Part shown: positions 9,915-21,000 of the stretch, piece after piece | Position numbering within the stretch: position 1 is the stretch's first letter | Layout of the letters: every line of letters starts with the position of its first letter | Source of the DNA: Trypanosoma brucei gambiense DAL972 | Taxonomy: Eukaryota > Euglenozoa > Kinetoplastea > Trypanosomatida > Trypanosomatidae | NCBI RefSeq assembly: GCF_000210295.1 | Contig: NC_026737.1 | Span: 124,001 to 188,000, forward strand | DNA: 64,000 nucleotides | Direction: 5' to 3' | Program-made: the position numbers and the translations under genes | Notes under the pieces: generated by a model | Told to the model about the DNA's origin: nothing | Database searches by the model: none | What the model saw: only the letters and a program-made list of their open reading frames with translations

Positions 9915-12900
9915 TTACGACAAACTGAAGTTCCTTCTGCCCTCGGTGATTGCTACCAAAAGACGTTCCTTCATTATTTTTCGTGTTGAGTACGGGGGAA
10001 GCTTAAAATAGAGAAAACATGTGTTGCACGATGGTAGCGTCTGCTCGCCACGACCCTCCAACTCCTTCCGGACAACAGTTATTTTCCTACCAAGCCCATC
10101 CAAGCCATTCAGGGGAAGCTGAGGGCATCCTGTTAGAAACTCAATAAAAAGTTGTTGCTGTTCACGAGTAAACTCATCACCGACAAGAGAAATGAACGTT
10201 TCGACCTCCTGAGAACCAGTGGAGTAGCCATGTGCCTCCATGACAGCAGCACGCAGCGCCTCTTCACTAAAAAGTTTCTCCTCGGAGTCCTCCGCAGAGA
10301 AGCCACAAATAATTGCACTCATTTCATCATCTGTGAAAAACCAAAAGGCGTCAAGATCCACAACACTTGCAAGACCACGCGCAAACCAGTGAAGATTCGA
10401 AACAGCATTAGTCAGGCGCCTCTCTACACACTTTTCCACATAAAACTTAGCCGTTGAAACGGTCAGCGCCTCACCAGTTTCCTCGTCCTCAAGGCCCATT
10501 TGTTCAAGTTCGGCATCCGTCGCTTGGAGAACGCACTTGTAGGAATTCGCCAGGGCCGGTTCGACCTCCTCCAAGAGATGCCACAACACCTCCACTGAAG
10601 GAGTTTGTGAGCGGATAAGCGGCCACACGACCGGCAAAAGACTAATATCCATCGTATAGCCATCAGCGAAGGCCCGACCACAGCTAGCACCGAGAACAAA
10701 GAACCTCTTGGCATGAACCTGCTGCATGCTGGGAAAGGCGATGCACACACCATCATCCCGGTGGTGCCATAGTTCCGACATGCTGCGATACCGACGTGAC
10801 AGCTCGGCATACAACTCCTGTGTTGGACCTTCTCCTGTGCCCTCCTCGCCCTCAAAATTAAACTCCACTTTGTTACGCAACGTGGGATATTCCAGAAAAA
10901 CTTTGTACAACGTGTTCGTAATGCTTTCAGTATTCCTCTTCACCGTTACCTTAAACGCAAGACCATTACTAGCTATGCTTCCAGTAACAGTTCCCCGTAC
11001 ATTCACACCGACATCTTGCAAGTGGTAGAGGCCAAACCTGCAGCATCCAACGGCAAGAAAGTGAGCCATGTTACGCTTGAACGCAAGCGAAATATATGGA
11101 GCCACCTCCTGAAGTATAAGAACCACTCGTGATGGAATACCAGAAACCCCGCTTAGGAAAATGTCTTCACCGCGCGACTCGAGGGCATTTACGATGGAAA
11201 GTTCAACAGCGGTGTCAACCCACCGCTGAGGTCGCGTGGCGAGGAAAGTGTGCAAGAACACACGTAATGATGAGTGTTCAGCAATATTGTGAGCCGCTGA
11301 GCATGCGACAAACGGAGGACAAGGGATGCAGCAACGACACTCACCGCCTACTGGGGCTATGTGTACATCATTTCCTTCAAGCAACGATACAGGTCGGCTA
11401 GCGGGTACAACACCACTCGAAGTAAAAAGCATCACTTCACCGGCATTCCCGCTGCAACCACTTTTTCTTTTTTGAGAAGAAGTGCTACTGGTGGAAGGCG
11501 ATCTTTTCAACTTTAACGCCTTCCAGGATTGTATGACATCCCCAACGACTGCCGAGGAATTTGTCTCCATGCGAGAAAGCTTCTCGTCTACACAGTTACT
11601 ACATAAGTCATAATTACAGTCTCTGCATGCAAGGGATCCAAATGCATTCGCGAAAGCACAAGAATCACATCTCCAGTTAACACTAAAGTGTACACGAAGA
11701 GCATGTCCATTGGGACACCGCGGAGCGCCCTTCCCCTTAATTCGATCACCTGCACTGCAGATGTTTACTGTATAAGAAGTGCTGCGCACCCTCTCCGCAA
11801 GGTCCTCACCCACGGGTTTGCACGATGCCGTATGGTGAAGCACACGCAACACATATGTTTGTGCGACAGTTCTCATCCGTGAAGCCAGTACATCATCTTT
11901 TTTCATTTCTTCACACAAAGCCATCATCTGCTCCTCACCATACGGCGACTTCTCCAACCCTTCGACAAACGCCAACAATTCTGAGGAGGAGGTTCTACGC
12001 AAGAACGCCAGCACATTACCAGGGGACCGTTGAACCTCCCGCAGACAGTCGGCACCACGCTTTACCTCTGAAGTTGAACTTTCAATCCTGTTCTTTTTAC
12101 CTCCATCTCGGGCCAAACACTCGGCGGCCGGCGTGTCAGAAACCCCGGCTTCCTGCAGTACACTTGCCCATCTTTTATCTCGTTTCAGCAGTGTAGCGCA
12201 TATTTCGCCAACTGTAGGCTCCTTCTGATCAGCTGGTAGACTGCAGAAAGCGGTAATGACGTCCATCGTGTTCGTGGGCTCGCCACTGCATATGATATAA
12301 AACCGTATGGAACGCGCCAAAGAGGCCACCTGCGTGTGTCCGAATGACAAGGGACGTAACGCATCTTGCACGGCAGCGCAAACCTTTTTCTTAAGCATCA
12401 TACCTCGTGTCGGAATAGCTAGTCCCCCATCAAATGATATGGCACACGGTATGGGTTGGAAATGAACCCTTGAGGCTGTGTCGCCGTGTGCAAAGTTGTC
12501 CGTCATGGTTTGCAAATCAATCACGTGACGACCCGGGGCAACAATCCTTGACCGCTCAGCGGAGAAGTACATTGTCGTCAACCGTCGTCTGACTTTTTTA
12601 ATGTACAAATGGTACTCATCGTCTCTACCACGCCATGCCCATATATATTCACTCTGAAAGTTAAAATTTGCACCACACAACTTCGCCAACAGCACCAGGG
12701 CACTCCACAACAGCGATGGCACGACCCATCGTAAGTTCGGCAAGGTCAGTGTGCTGTCAATCCACGGTTGCTCAGCATTAACCGCCACAGAGTCACTGCC
12801 GCTATTAAACGGATTGGAAAAACTCGCGCTGCGCACTTCACTCCGCAGCAAGAGTTGCGCTAACCACAACATTGCCGATTCGCACGCTTCTCTGGGAAGT

Positions 12901-13775
12901 AAGTGAGTTTCAATCACACTAGCCAGGCACGCCAGTGTGAGTTGGACACGCGAACTCGCCGTCCCGCTACCTGCGATCCGCTCACCAATCTGAAGTAAAG
13001 TTACCATCATATTCCTAAGAGAAGTTATATGAGTGGATGATGATGATGCACCCCCTTCATCCGACCCGCGGCGATGTTTTCCTCCTTGTCGGTCTGGGGA
13101 CAAAACACGCGGGGCGCACCACGCCCGATACGTTAAAATGCCCTCCACAACTGTGCGGAGGAGTTCGTCCCATTCGTGGTCAATGTCCAAGTGAAATAAA
13201 GCCATCAGGTGGTGATGCACCAACTGTTCCAGTGCCCTGCAATCCGTAGCACTCTTCAGTTCCTTCTGTCGCATCAATCCGATGGAATGATGGAGAACTT
13301 TACACGAAGTACGCTTGGAGCCATCCACAGCAGCAAGACAAAACTGGATCTGTTCCTCTGTGGATGGCACTACAACAGCAAGTTCACAACACTTGCTAGA
13401 AAGGGATAAACACTGCAGTACCTCCTCCTTCAACTCGCCCTCCGATGACTTCTCAAAGTGCAGTGACTCTCTTTTTTGCATGTCCACCATGGAAACCACA
13501 GTGGAAAAACATTTCCTGAAAGTATCCAATCCATTTCTCGTATCCAGAGAAAATAAAGAGCCTGAAAGCCTATCAAGTATAATAACAATCGCACGAGCAG
13601 CCATTACCATCACATCACCACTGCTGCTGCCTTTTGTCAATGCCATATCAATGGCCCTGATGAGTGGCTGCAATGGAACATCTGTCGAGTCTCCTGCAAT
13701 AATAAGAAGCGTGCAAAGATCTGAAAGCAGGTCATATGGGGCCCGCGATGGCGTGACATCAAGGGATAGAAACAT
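9915..13775 (-). CDS. HECT E3 ubiquitin ligase, UFD4/TRIP12-like, with a zinc finger
   Basis: The product is 1286 residues from the ATG at 13775. HECT ligases accept ubiquitin on a cysteine and pass it to substrates. The HECT domain covers about residues 900-1286, with the EFNFEGEEGTGEGPTQELY block near 968. The catalytic Cys1253 lies in LPSCNTCFLYFKLPPYS, and the end reads ITEGRRNFSLS. This C-terminus resembles UFD4/TRIP12 ligases, which act on ubiquitin-fusion and N-degron type substrates. A cysteine/histidine-rich finger at about 683-735 (CPNGH...CDSC...CRDCNYDLCSNC) looks like a ZZ or C1-like zinc finger. The N-terminal 650 residues are helical, with no domain I recognise. Which substrate it uses cannot be told from sequence. 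Confidence 0.9.
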   Translation of the reverse strand: MFLSLDVTPSRAPYDLLSDLCTLLIIAGDSTDVPLQPLIRAIDMALTKGSSSGDVMVMAARAIVIILDRLSGSLFSLDTRNGLDTFRKCFSTVVSMVDMQKRESLHFEKSSEGELKEEVLQCLSLSSKCCELAVVVPSTEEQIQFCLAAVDGSKRTSCKVLHHSIGLMRQKELKSATDCRALEQLVHHHLMALFHLDIDHEWDELLRTVVEGILTYRAWCAPRVLSPDRQGGKHRRGSDEGGASSSSTHITSLRNMMVTLLQIGERIAGSGTASSRVQLTLACLASVIETHLLPREACESAMLWLAQLLLRSEVRSASFSNPFNSGSDSVAVNAEQPWIDSTLTLPNLRWVVPSLLWSALVLLAKLCGANFNFQSEYIWAWRGRDDEYHLYIKKVRRRLTTMYFSAERSRIVAPGRHVIDLQTMTDNFAHGDTASRVHFQPIPCAISFDGGLAIPTRGMMLKKKVCAAVQDALRPLSFGHTQVASLARSIRFYIICSGEPTNTMDVITAFCSLPADQKEPTVGEICATLLKRDKRWASVLQEAGVSDTPAAECLARDGGKKNRIESSTSEVKRGADCLREVQRSPGNVLAFLRRTSSSELLAFVEGLEKSPYGEEQMMALCEEMKKDDVLASRMRTVAQTYVLRVLHHTASCKPVGEDLAERVRSTSYTVNICSAGDRIKGKGAPRCPNGHALRVHFSVNWRCDSCAFANAFGSLACRDCNYDLCSNCVDEKLSRMETNSSAVVGDVIQSWKALKLKRSPSTSSTSSQKRKSGCSGNAGEVMLFTSSGVVPASRPVSLLEGNDVHIAPVGGECRCCIPCPPFVACSAAHNIAEHSSLRVFLHTFLATRPQRWVDTAVELSIVNALESRGEDIFLSGVSGIPSRVVLILQEVAPYISLAFKRNMAHFLAVGCCRFGLYHLQDVGVNVRGTVTGSIASNGLAFKVTVKRNTESITNTLYKVFLEYPTLRNKVEFNFEGEEGTGEGPTQELYAELSRRYRSMSELWHHRDDGVCIAFPSMQQVHAKRFFVLGASCGRAFADGYTMDISLLPVVWPLIRSQTPSVEVLWHLLEEVEPALANSYKCVLQATDAELEQMGLEDEETGEALTVSTAKFYVEKCVERRLTNAVSNLHWFARGLASVVDLDAFWFFTDDEMSAIICGFSAEDSEEKLFSEEALRAAVMEAHGYSTGSQEVETFISLVGDEFTREQQQLFIEFLTGCPQLPLNGLDGLGRKITVVRKELEGRGEQTLPSCNTCFLYFKLPPYSTRKIMKERLLVAITEGRRNFSLS

Positions 13776-14179
13776 GTGGAACGAGATATACTCGTCAATG
13801 ATTAATTCCCCACCCTCAACCTTGCTTTTCGACTTCTTTAGCTTCTTCTTATTTTAAAAAAAAAATAAAAAAACTTCCCCTCCCTTATGTTCGAGATCTT
13901 ACTTAAGAGGAGACACAACACCTCACACTATTGCCTGGAGTCACTTAAATTATTTTTATTTTTGAAAAAAAAAAGGAGAAAAAAAAAGGTCAGTGCAGTC
14001 GATGTGTTCACTCGTCCAAAAATTAAAAGAAGAATCAGTGATAAGAGAGGGGGAAAAGAAGGGAAAATACATCTGGAAGCGAAAATGGAGCAGCAGACGA
14101 TGTAAAACTTCCTCAGCACTACACGCCACAGCATCCCCAACAAGAAGAATCCAACATTAGAAACAATAGGGAGGAGGAA

Positions 14180-14199
14180 AACACACACACACACACACA
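14180..14199. repeat. (AC)10 microsatellite
   Basis: Perfect AC dinucleotide repeat in intergenic sequence. Confidence 0.85.
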
Positions 14200-14272
14200 A
14201 TCCACTCTGCAGCAAACCATTCATTGATAACACAACGTTATCGCTTCCACACGCATAAAACACACACCAAAC

Positions 14273-14317
14273 AGTAATAATAGTAATAATAATAATCATC
14301 ATCATCACCATCATCAT
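14273..14317. repeat. AAT/ATC trinucleotide repeat
   Basis: AATAAT units pass into ATCATC units, in intergenic sequence. Confidence 0.8.
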
Positions 14318-14418
14318 ACAAACCAAACAAAACCATATCAAATCAAAAAAAGCTTTTTTGTTTCAGCAACCTCCAATCACCCGCCATCCAAATCCGCAGT
14401 CGCTTGCATAAACCCCCG

Positions 14419-14676
14419 TCAGTTATGCGTAAATATTTTCCAACCGAGCCAACTGAAATATGCGGCAACAACAATTACCGGTGGCACAAGAGGAGGAATG
14501 AGCGCACGATACCACATCGGGTCCATCACTGAGCGCTCACTTCGTTCAATAGGGCGATTAAGACATTCCCACATGCATAAAACAAACCATAAGACGCCCG
14601 CCCATGCGGTTATCAATGAGGGCCAACCAAGTAAAAAGCACTTTAGTGGTTGATTCCTGTAGTCCAGGGCATACAT
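14419..14676 (-). CDS. PIGY: PIG-Y-like subunit of GPI N-acetylglucosaminyltransferase
   Basis: The product is 85 residues from the ATG at 14676. PIG-Y is a small ER membrane subunit of the enzyme that adds GlcNAc to phosphatidylinositol, the first step of GPI-anchor synthesis; GPI anchors hold the trypanosome surface coat. Two hydrophobic segments are visible (about 12-34 and 54-77). The C-terminus, PPVIVVAAYFSWLGWKIFTHN, strongly resembles the human PIGY end (WTWMGIKLFRHN). Length is close to human PIGY (71). The open frame can be extended to 117 residues, but the extra 32 are a translated pyrimidine tract lying before the splice AG at 14697-14698, so the shorter start is preferred. Confidence 0.82.
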   Translation of the reverse strand: MYALDYRNQPLKCFLLGWPSLITAWAGVLWFVLCMWECLNRPIERSERSVMDPMWYRALIPPLVPPVIVVAAYFSWLGWKIFTHN

Positions 14677-15857
14677 ACAATTTGTAAGATCCGTAACTAA
14701 CAGCACCAATACGAGAAACGGGAGAAATAAAATAAAATAAAAAGGAGGGGATGAAGATGACAAGGGAAACAAGTTACTCCAAGTACTCGACCACTACCTG
14801 ATCCGCTTTTTTTTTTCTTTTGTCGTTTCTTATTTACGTTCTATCTGCAGTATCTATTTTATGGTATTTTCCTTTTTTAAGAAAATAATATGTTACCTAT
14901 GTGAGAGAAACAAATAAACTGAAAAAAAGTTACTCCAGCTTCAACGTCGCCGCAACTCGTTCTGGTGAGCGAGACACTGCTTGCCGCAACTACCAGAAGC
15001 AACACATAACATATATATGGAGGAGGAAAATGTTTTTTTTTTCAAAAAAAGGGACCAATTTCCCGCACGCAACAAAAAAAAAACAAAGAGAAAAGAAGGA
15101 GGAAACTTCGGGGACAAGCAAAAAACAGGTTCTGCAAACAGTCAAACATTCGGGAAATAGAGAAGAACAAAAAAAGGAAACCGCATGAAAGATGTGAGGG
15201 TAGTAATGATTTTCTTTTTTTTTTTTGCAAAGCAAAAAAAAAGAGACGCACCCCACCAAAACAAAAGAAAAAAAGAAAATGAAATCCACCGCGCAGTTGC
15301 AAGGGCCCTCGTCCAGTTTTTATAGCCATCAATCACAACGCCACACCAAAGAAAAACTCGACATTTATGCGAAATTCGCCACCCCATTTGCTTGCAAACA
15401 CCTGTGCACGCATGCAAAAATGTTTAGATATATAAACAAAAGTTTATCCGAACCTCAACGTATTTGTGTAAATAGATATGAGCACGAAGGTATTTGTGTC
15501 TATGAACTGGTTTGTTCCGTCTAGCATAAAGCACACATGTAGAAAATTAAGCAAAAATCGGTTACCGCCCAATATCTCGAACCCACAAGCCCCCACCTGA
15601 TAACGAAAGGCAAAGAAAAAAAAACACACACACACACGCAGAAATATCACCAACCCACGCAACACTAGGAACGAAACCAAAAAGAAAAAAGAAAATAGGG
15701 GTGTAATAAACGTGAGGCGAACAGACGTACGTAACCGTAATTCTTTTTGTTTGTTTTTCTTGCTATTGCTATTGTTTGTCTTCTCTCTTCCCTTTTTAAT
15801 GTTTCTATTCGTGAAAAAAAAAAATAGAATATATTTCCTTCTCACCTTTCTATTGTT
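14677..15857. other. Long intergenic region, no supported gene
   Basis: Contains the PIG-Y splice region and the 3' UTR of the SHIPPO-motif gene. It is full of A- and T-runs (14810-14818, 15028-15048, 15072-15083, 15211-15242, 15813-15827), and the open frames are low complexity (poly-Phe/Lys). No tRNA-like or repeat element was recognised. Confidence 0.55.
14697..14698 (-). promoter_or_regulatory. Predicted spliced-leader acceptor AG for PIG-Y
   Basis: In the minus sense a long CT-rich tract (14699-14755) ends at this AG, and the first ATG follows 20 bases later. This site decides the start of the gene. No RNA evidence is available here. Confidence 0.6.
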
Positions 15858-16520
15858 TTAAAATAACTGGGCTCGCCTTGATGGCTTACTCACTTTACTA
15901 AACAATGGGGTATAAGCCCCTGGACCCGGCGTCACGCCATCTATTATATCATTCCAGCGATATGGCGTGTTGTCGCGGCGCCCAGAGCGCTGTGAAGGCG
16001 CAACGTTTTTGTTCCTAATCATCAATTCCATTTCTGTACCGAGAAAATAAATTCCGTTGCACTCTGGAGGTGGAATGAAGCGCCGCTCACGAGTGAAGGT
16101 TCTGGCACGCGGGTTATCTTCCATCAGGAAACTTCCCATCACCAGTGAGCTGTCACGGCTCCAACTGCGGCGCATGCTCTCTTTCATTTCCAAATATGGA
16201 GTTCTCTGTGCAGTCTGCTGTCGTTCCTTTTCATTGGGAATTCGAATACTGTGATCAGAAATGGGAGGCCGCGGTGGTCGCAAGGGGAGTGTTCGTTGCG
16301 ATGGTTGCGAGTGCCGACGCCTATTTTGCGTAGGACCCCGCAATGAACGTGGGCGAGAAGAACTTTGATCGGAAGCGCCGAGGATTCTCCTCCGCTGCTC
16401 TTCCAGCTCTTCACGGCGCTGCTTTAAATCATTCAACTTCTTTTGTATATCCGAAAGCTGCTTGGCGGTGTCTGCTCCAACAAAGGAATCACCATCTGAA
16501 TTAGGAGATATGTTCGCCAT
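15858..16520 (-). CDS. Hypothetical protein with coiled coil and SHIPPO (PGPGAY) motif
   Basis: The product is 220 residues from the ATG at 16520 (an upstream in-frame GTG at 16532 is ignored). Residues about 20-50 are a charged predicted coiled coil (QLSDIQKKLNDLKQRREELEE). The centre is rich in Arg, Ser and Pro and probably disordered. Near the C-terminus TPGPGAYTP (about 197-205) matches the SHIPPO/ODF3 repeat, found in proteins lying on or inside axonemal and cytoskeletal microtubules. A single motif is present instead of the usual several. A flagellar or subpellicular microtubule role is an inference from this motif alone. Confidence 0.72.
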   Translation of the reverse strand: MANISPNSDGDSFVGADTAKQLSDIQKKLNDLKQRREELEEQRRRILGASDQSSSRPRSLRGPTQNRRRHSQPSQRTLPLRPPRPPISDHSIRIPNEKERQQTAQRTPYLEMKESMRRSWSRDSSLVMGSFLMEDNPRARTFTRERRFIPPPECNGIYFLGTEMELMIRNKNVAPSQRSGRRDNTPYRWNDIIDGVTPGPGAYTPLFSKVSKPSRRAQLF

Positions 16521-18088
16521 CAGATTAGTCACGTAACCTTCTTTTTCCCCTCCCTGCTCCCTTGTCTATTCGTTCCGCAACACTTTCGTAACTGCACGGC
16601 TTCGGTACGTCTCACTTTATTAATTCCACCAAACAAAAACACGCGGTGGGGATCCGTAACACACCGATCCCCCAACCCTAGCGACTAAACGCAAGAAACC
16701 CCAGAAAAAAATAATGTGTGTACAAATATTATATATATATATATATATAATTGATTGATGAGAACCTAACCTTCTAACGGAGCAAAGAATATGCTTACCA
16801 CTACACTGCACGTCCGTGTTAGCAGACTTCTCTCAAGCAGTAAGAAAAAGTAAAAAAAATGGTGGAAGAAAAAAAATAGTGAAGCGTACAAACGAAAGCA
16901 TTCACACTTCTTCTTATACTTCCCCTTCATGGAAAGGCAATACTAAACAAAATACCTCTAACCTCTTATTTGCGGTCACATGTACAACCTCACCTCACCT
17001 CAACACCGCAAATCCACAGTAATGTTCCACATGTGTGGTGAGCATTCCAGGCTGGTCAAACAAATGTGCATATGAAATGAAACGAAGAAAAAACGTCATC
17101 AACAACATCCCTCCCTCTCTTTTCTTCTTTTCAAAAAAAAATTTTCCCATCCGAAACCTGTAGCCAATCCTTCTCTTTGAAGCATAATTCAAGAAAAATT
17201 AACAAAAAAGGGAAGGAACAAAAAAAAAAAAAAAGCGCGCCCTCACATAAGTGTTTCCTCCCACATAACTCTTTCATAGTCACCAGCATTCATCTCACTT
17301 TTTTGTCTTCTCTCTCTCTCTCTTCCCCCCCCCCCAAATGCCGGATTCGCCGCTAAAACAACAATAAAAAAAAAAAGAGTTTTTCTCTTGAGCATTGCAC
17401 CCCGCATCCCCTTTCAACGACACCAATAGGAATGGAGGAAGCCGAAAGAGGGGAATGATGATAATGAAAGTGACAAAAGAATTACGTGATGCAACGAAAC
17501 TAAAAAGGAAAAAAAAACTGCACAATAAGATAATTTCGTTGTGCGTTTGAAAAATATGGTGCTTTCTCAACCACTTACACACACCAAGTCAATCACACAC
17601 TTACACGCATATATGTGAGGACACAGAAATGCTATCCACACCACTTATCGCACATGTACTCATATGCCACTTTGTTGTCCCTGGCTCACCTGTCCATGAT
17701 TTTACATCATTTCAATCGGCACGGGAACATCCCTAAAAGGGAAAGGAAATGGTGAAACGTAGTGGTGGATAAAAAGAAAGAAAAAGAATAATTAGACACA
17801 GAACCCCGATAGAGAACATGAAAAAAAAAAGTTAGAAGCCACGAAGAGGGGGATAACACTACAGCAAAGCCCCATCTCGTTCTTTTTTTTTTTCCAGTAT
17901 CAAAGCGTTCATCCAACACCTGTAATCACTTTCGCTCGCTGTTTCTCCTCTATGAATTAGTGGAGCGCCAGTCTTTAGGGAAATTTTAACATGAAAAGGG
18001 GAAAAAAAACATGATATACCTCCTTTTCTGCGCCCCTCGTCAACACAGTGCAGTAAAACACGATGTTGCTTCTGCTCCCTGGTGTCCA
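16521..18088. other. Longest gene-free stretch in the window
   Basis: 1.57 kb between the TOR-like gene stop and the next start. It holds a TA repeat, a 14-15-base A-run near 17220-17234, a C-run at 17326-17335 after CT repeats, and several mixed A/G tracts. Open frames are under 100 codons, low complexity or without an ATG. I see no gene; most of it is probably the 3' UTR of TOR-like 1 and 5' sequence of the SHIPPO gene. Confidence 0.55.
16731..16749. repeat. (AT)n microsatellite
   Basis: Uninterrupted AT repeat in the intergenic region. Confidence 0.85.
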
Positions 18089-21000
18089 CTACCAGAACGG
18101 TGCCCAACCAGTTATATATGCCTCAGCAAGATTATCAAGACTTGTTGCTTCTTCAATAAGACGGTCGACTTGACTCGCTACGTTCTGCAAGTTTTCCTGA
18201 TTATTAACTGTTCGGAATGATGACCATGAAGGAAGCGCTCTGCCATCTGTCATGTACACATCCCTGGACGACTCAGCAAGGCCCTGCGACCACCAGGAGA
18301 AGGGATCGTTTGGATCTTCAGAAACCTCCCGTCGAGACGGCTGCCCCGCAACCACGTGGCATCCATCGGCAAAATCTTCACCCGTCAGCTTCGCACGGAC
18401 GCGGGCTAAAGCCAAGTCCCCTTGCGTGTTACGAGTTTCTTCCTCACCAGTCTGTTCTAATGTCGTTCCAGGTGCCTGCTCACGAACTTTCAAAACTGAC
18501 CGCGAAAGCTGCATCGGAGGGCCGTCGATGAGGCCATCTGGTTCAGCAAATGGGCTCGCTTCACCGCCTGCCACAGGGGCCTCCAATAGCGAGGCGGAAT
18601 TCTCCCCTTCCGCAACGGTCGTCAGACGCCAGTTGATGAGCGGATCGTAAATGAATGCTTCAAGAATTGAAAGGAGGTTCTCCGAGTGCCGCCGGAGGAT
18701 TTTCATTACCAGTTCACATGTCAAGCGAAAAACGCCGTCAACACCAGTGATACCCAAAGCAGGAACAAGCAAACGAGTTAATCGAAACGGCACCGCCTCG
18801 GAATACAATGAACGGTGCATAGCCACTTCAAAGCAATCACCAAAGTCAATGTGGACGACAGATCCCTTATCCTGAAGCATTAAATTATTGAGATGCCTGT
18901 CTCCCAACCCTAATACATATCCCACAATCGACATTATGGCCAACGTGTGGCCGTAAGTCCCCCTGTACTGCAACCAATGTTCGCACGTATCATTCTTGTC
19001 CCAAATAATACGCCGCAGTTCATCATCAGGGGTGCTGGCCATAACGTGACTTAGTAGCTGCTTCCTCTCCTGTTTGTTCCGATGATGATACTCTGTGATG
19101 TTGGCTAACTTTCCCTTTTCCACTATCATGCTCACCTCTTTATAGATGGAAATATTGTGATCCTTCCGCCACCGCTCTAGCATCTTGTATATCGTTTCAG
19201 TGTTCTCCACCCACCCGATAATACCCACGTTATCGGTTAATGGAATGACAGCGTACTGGGGAATGATTAAGCCCATTGCGTTCGATAAGCTGTCCGAAGA
19301 GAATATGGTATTGATCAACTCAATAAACTGCATGACACGCTCATCCTGACGTAAATCTTCGTGTCCTTTCAGAAGAAACCGATATTTACTCCCATCTGAA
19401 CCGTCTACACCGAAGCGCCGAGGCCGCTGCTTAGACGGCATAACATAAACACGAGAATGAAACTTCTGAATCGTAATGAGTTGCTGACCTAACACAAACG
19501 TACCAGGGACCGGGACATTGCTTTTGTTTATCTTTACAAGCGTGGGGGACAAATCATCCATCTGAAGCCGTCGTTCTCCGACTGCTTTGTGCAGTTCGCA
19601 GTAAACCTGCTTCAAGAGGACCCATGCCTCCTGCGATTCCCCTTTCTGTAGCGCTGCCCAGGCACGCCGCAGGGTTGAACCGTGAACTTTCACAAAATGC
19701 TGTTCATTGGGTGTCGACTCCTTCTTCATCTCCTCGTAGAGGGGACGCAGGATGTTGCGGATTTCTGACACATTTTCTGGCTTCCCAGCTGCCAGCTGAA
19801 TGCAGTTGTGCCATTTTTCGGTCCATAAGATAGCAATTCGAACCATTTCGTTGCTGATTAGTGAAGCCTCCTCCACCATAGGGCCATTGGTGACCCGAAT
19901 ACCCTTAAGCACACGCTCAGCCGCCTGCCGCCGCATGACCTCGGGTGATTTCTCTGTCACAGTAAGTGGATATAGGAGAGCATGTGGGAAGTTGCTGCCG
20001 ATACTCACAAGCAGATCCGTGAGAATAGACCTTGCCTTGGCTCCCGTAATGCCTATACGCGCAACCAGTTGTGGAATAACGTTCAGCCACACGTAGCACG
20101 GGACACTTTTGATGCCCTCCTGAATTGCTTCGTTGACCTCATTCACAGTGCTGTGCGAAAACCAAATTGAGAGAATGCGAAGCACATCTTCCATCACACC
20201 ATTGCTCTCCCTCCGAGACAGAGCCACGGCCTTGAACAACGCGGTAATTGACTCGATGTGATGCTTCGTTTGAGTCTCTTGCGATGTATTGGGATCACGG
20301 GACAAGTCGTAGTGTAAAATTCCAAGGGAGTGAAATGCAGCACAGTTTTCTGGACAAAGTTGCGTTGCAGTCCTCAGTGTCTCAATTGCCTTAGTTCCGC
20401 AATCAGGAAAGAGTTGAACCGTCCACTCACCGAGCAACAACCAACAGCACCCCCACGCCTCGGCACGGTTACTAGTTGCAGTTAACTGTACATTATTAAG
20501 TATATCGGAGAGTAAGGTGTAAGTCTCCTGCTTCCCTCTGGTGACATAACAGTGCTTCATGTACACATGAATTACATCAGGGTCTAAATTGGCCAACCGT
20601 GTGTTTAAGCCGTTAGGGTGAAGTAAAGTGCTTAGCGTATGGTCAGCTAGTGACGTCCAGTGATGCTTAGTTAAAGCACGCACGCAAACGACCTGCGATG
20701 GCAAATCTTCCTGGGGTGAAAGCACCAATGAATTAATGGTGATGAGTGTCTTTATATGCGCTGGTCGAGAGGACATGAGGGTGACGCGTTTATGCCACAA
20801 TTCCCTTAACATCTTTCGCCGTTCACTTCCTGATTTTACAAATGACACAAGCTCCTCAAAGTGTCGCACGTGCTGTAGCTCCACCAGTGTATCGTAAGAG
20901 CGATTGTAGCTTTCTGTGAACGACTCGAAGAATGAATCAAAAAGTGACTTTCTATGCTCATCTACATAATCCAGAAGCTCTCCGTAATGTTTCTGCCGGA

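Larger units (their letters stand above)
13776..14418. other. Intergenic: HECT splice region and PIG-Y 3' UTR
   Basis: A-rich tracts at 13855-13871 and 13963-13988 (minus-strand pyrimidine tracts) lie upstream of the HECT ATG. An AC repeat and an AAT/ATC repeat follow. No gene; open frames here are runs of Ile, Met and Phe from simple sequence. Confidence 0.6.

Noticed and set aside
13928..14341. Minus-strand 137-codon frame upstream of the HECT 3' side
   Set aside because: Made of microsatellite (ATC, AAT, AC) and A-run sequence; Met/Ile/Phe-rich artefact.
15444..15845. Minus-strand 133-codon frame
   Set aside because: Low-complexity Phe/Lys/Asn sequence from A- and T-runs; no ordered segment.
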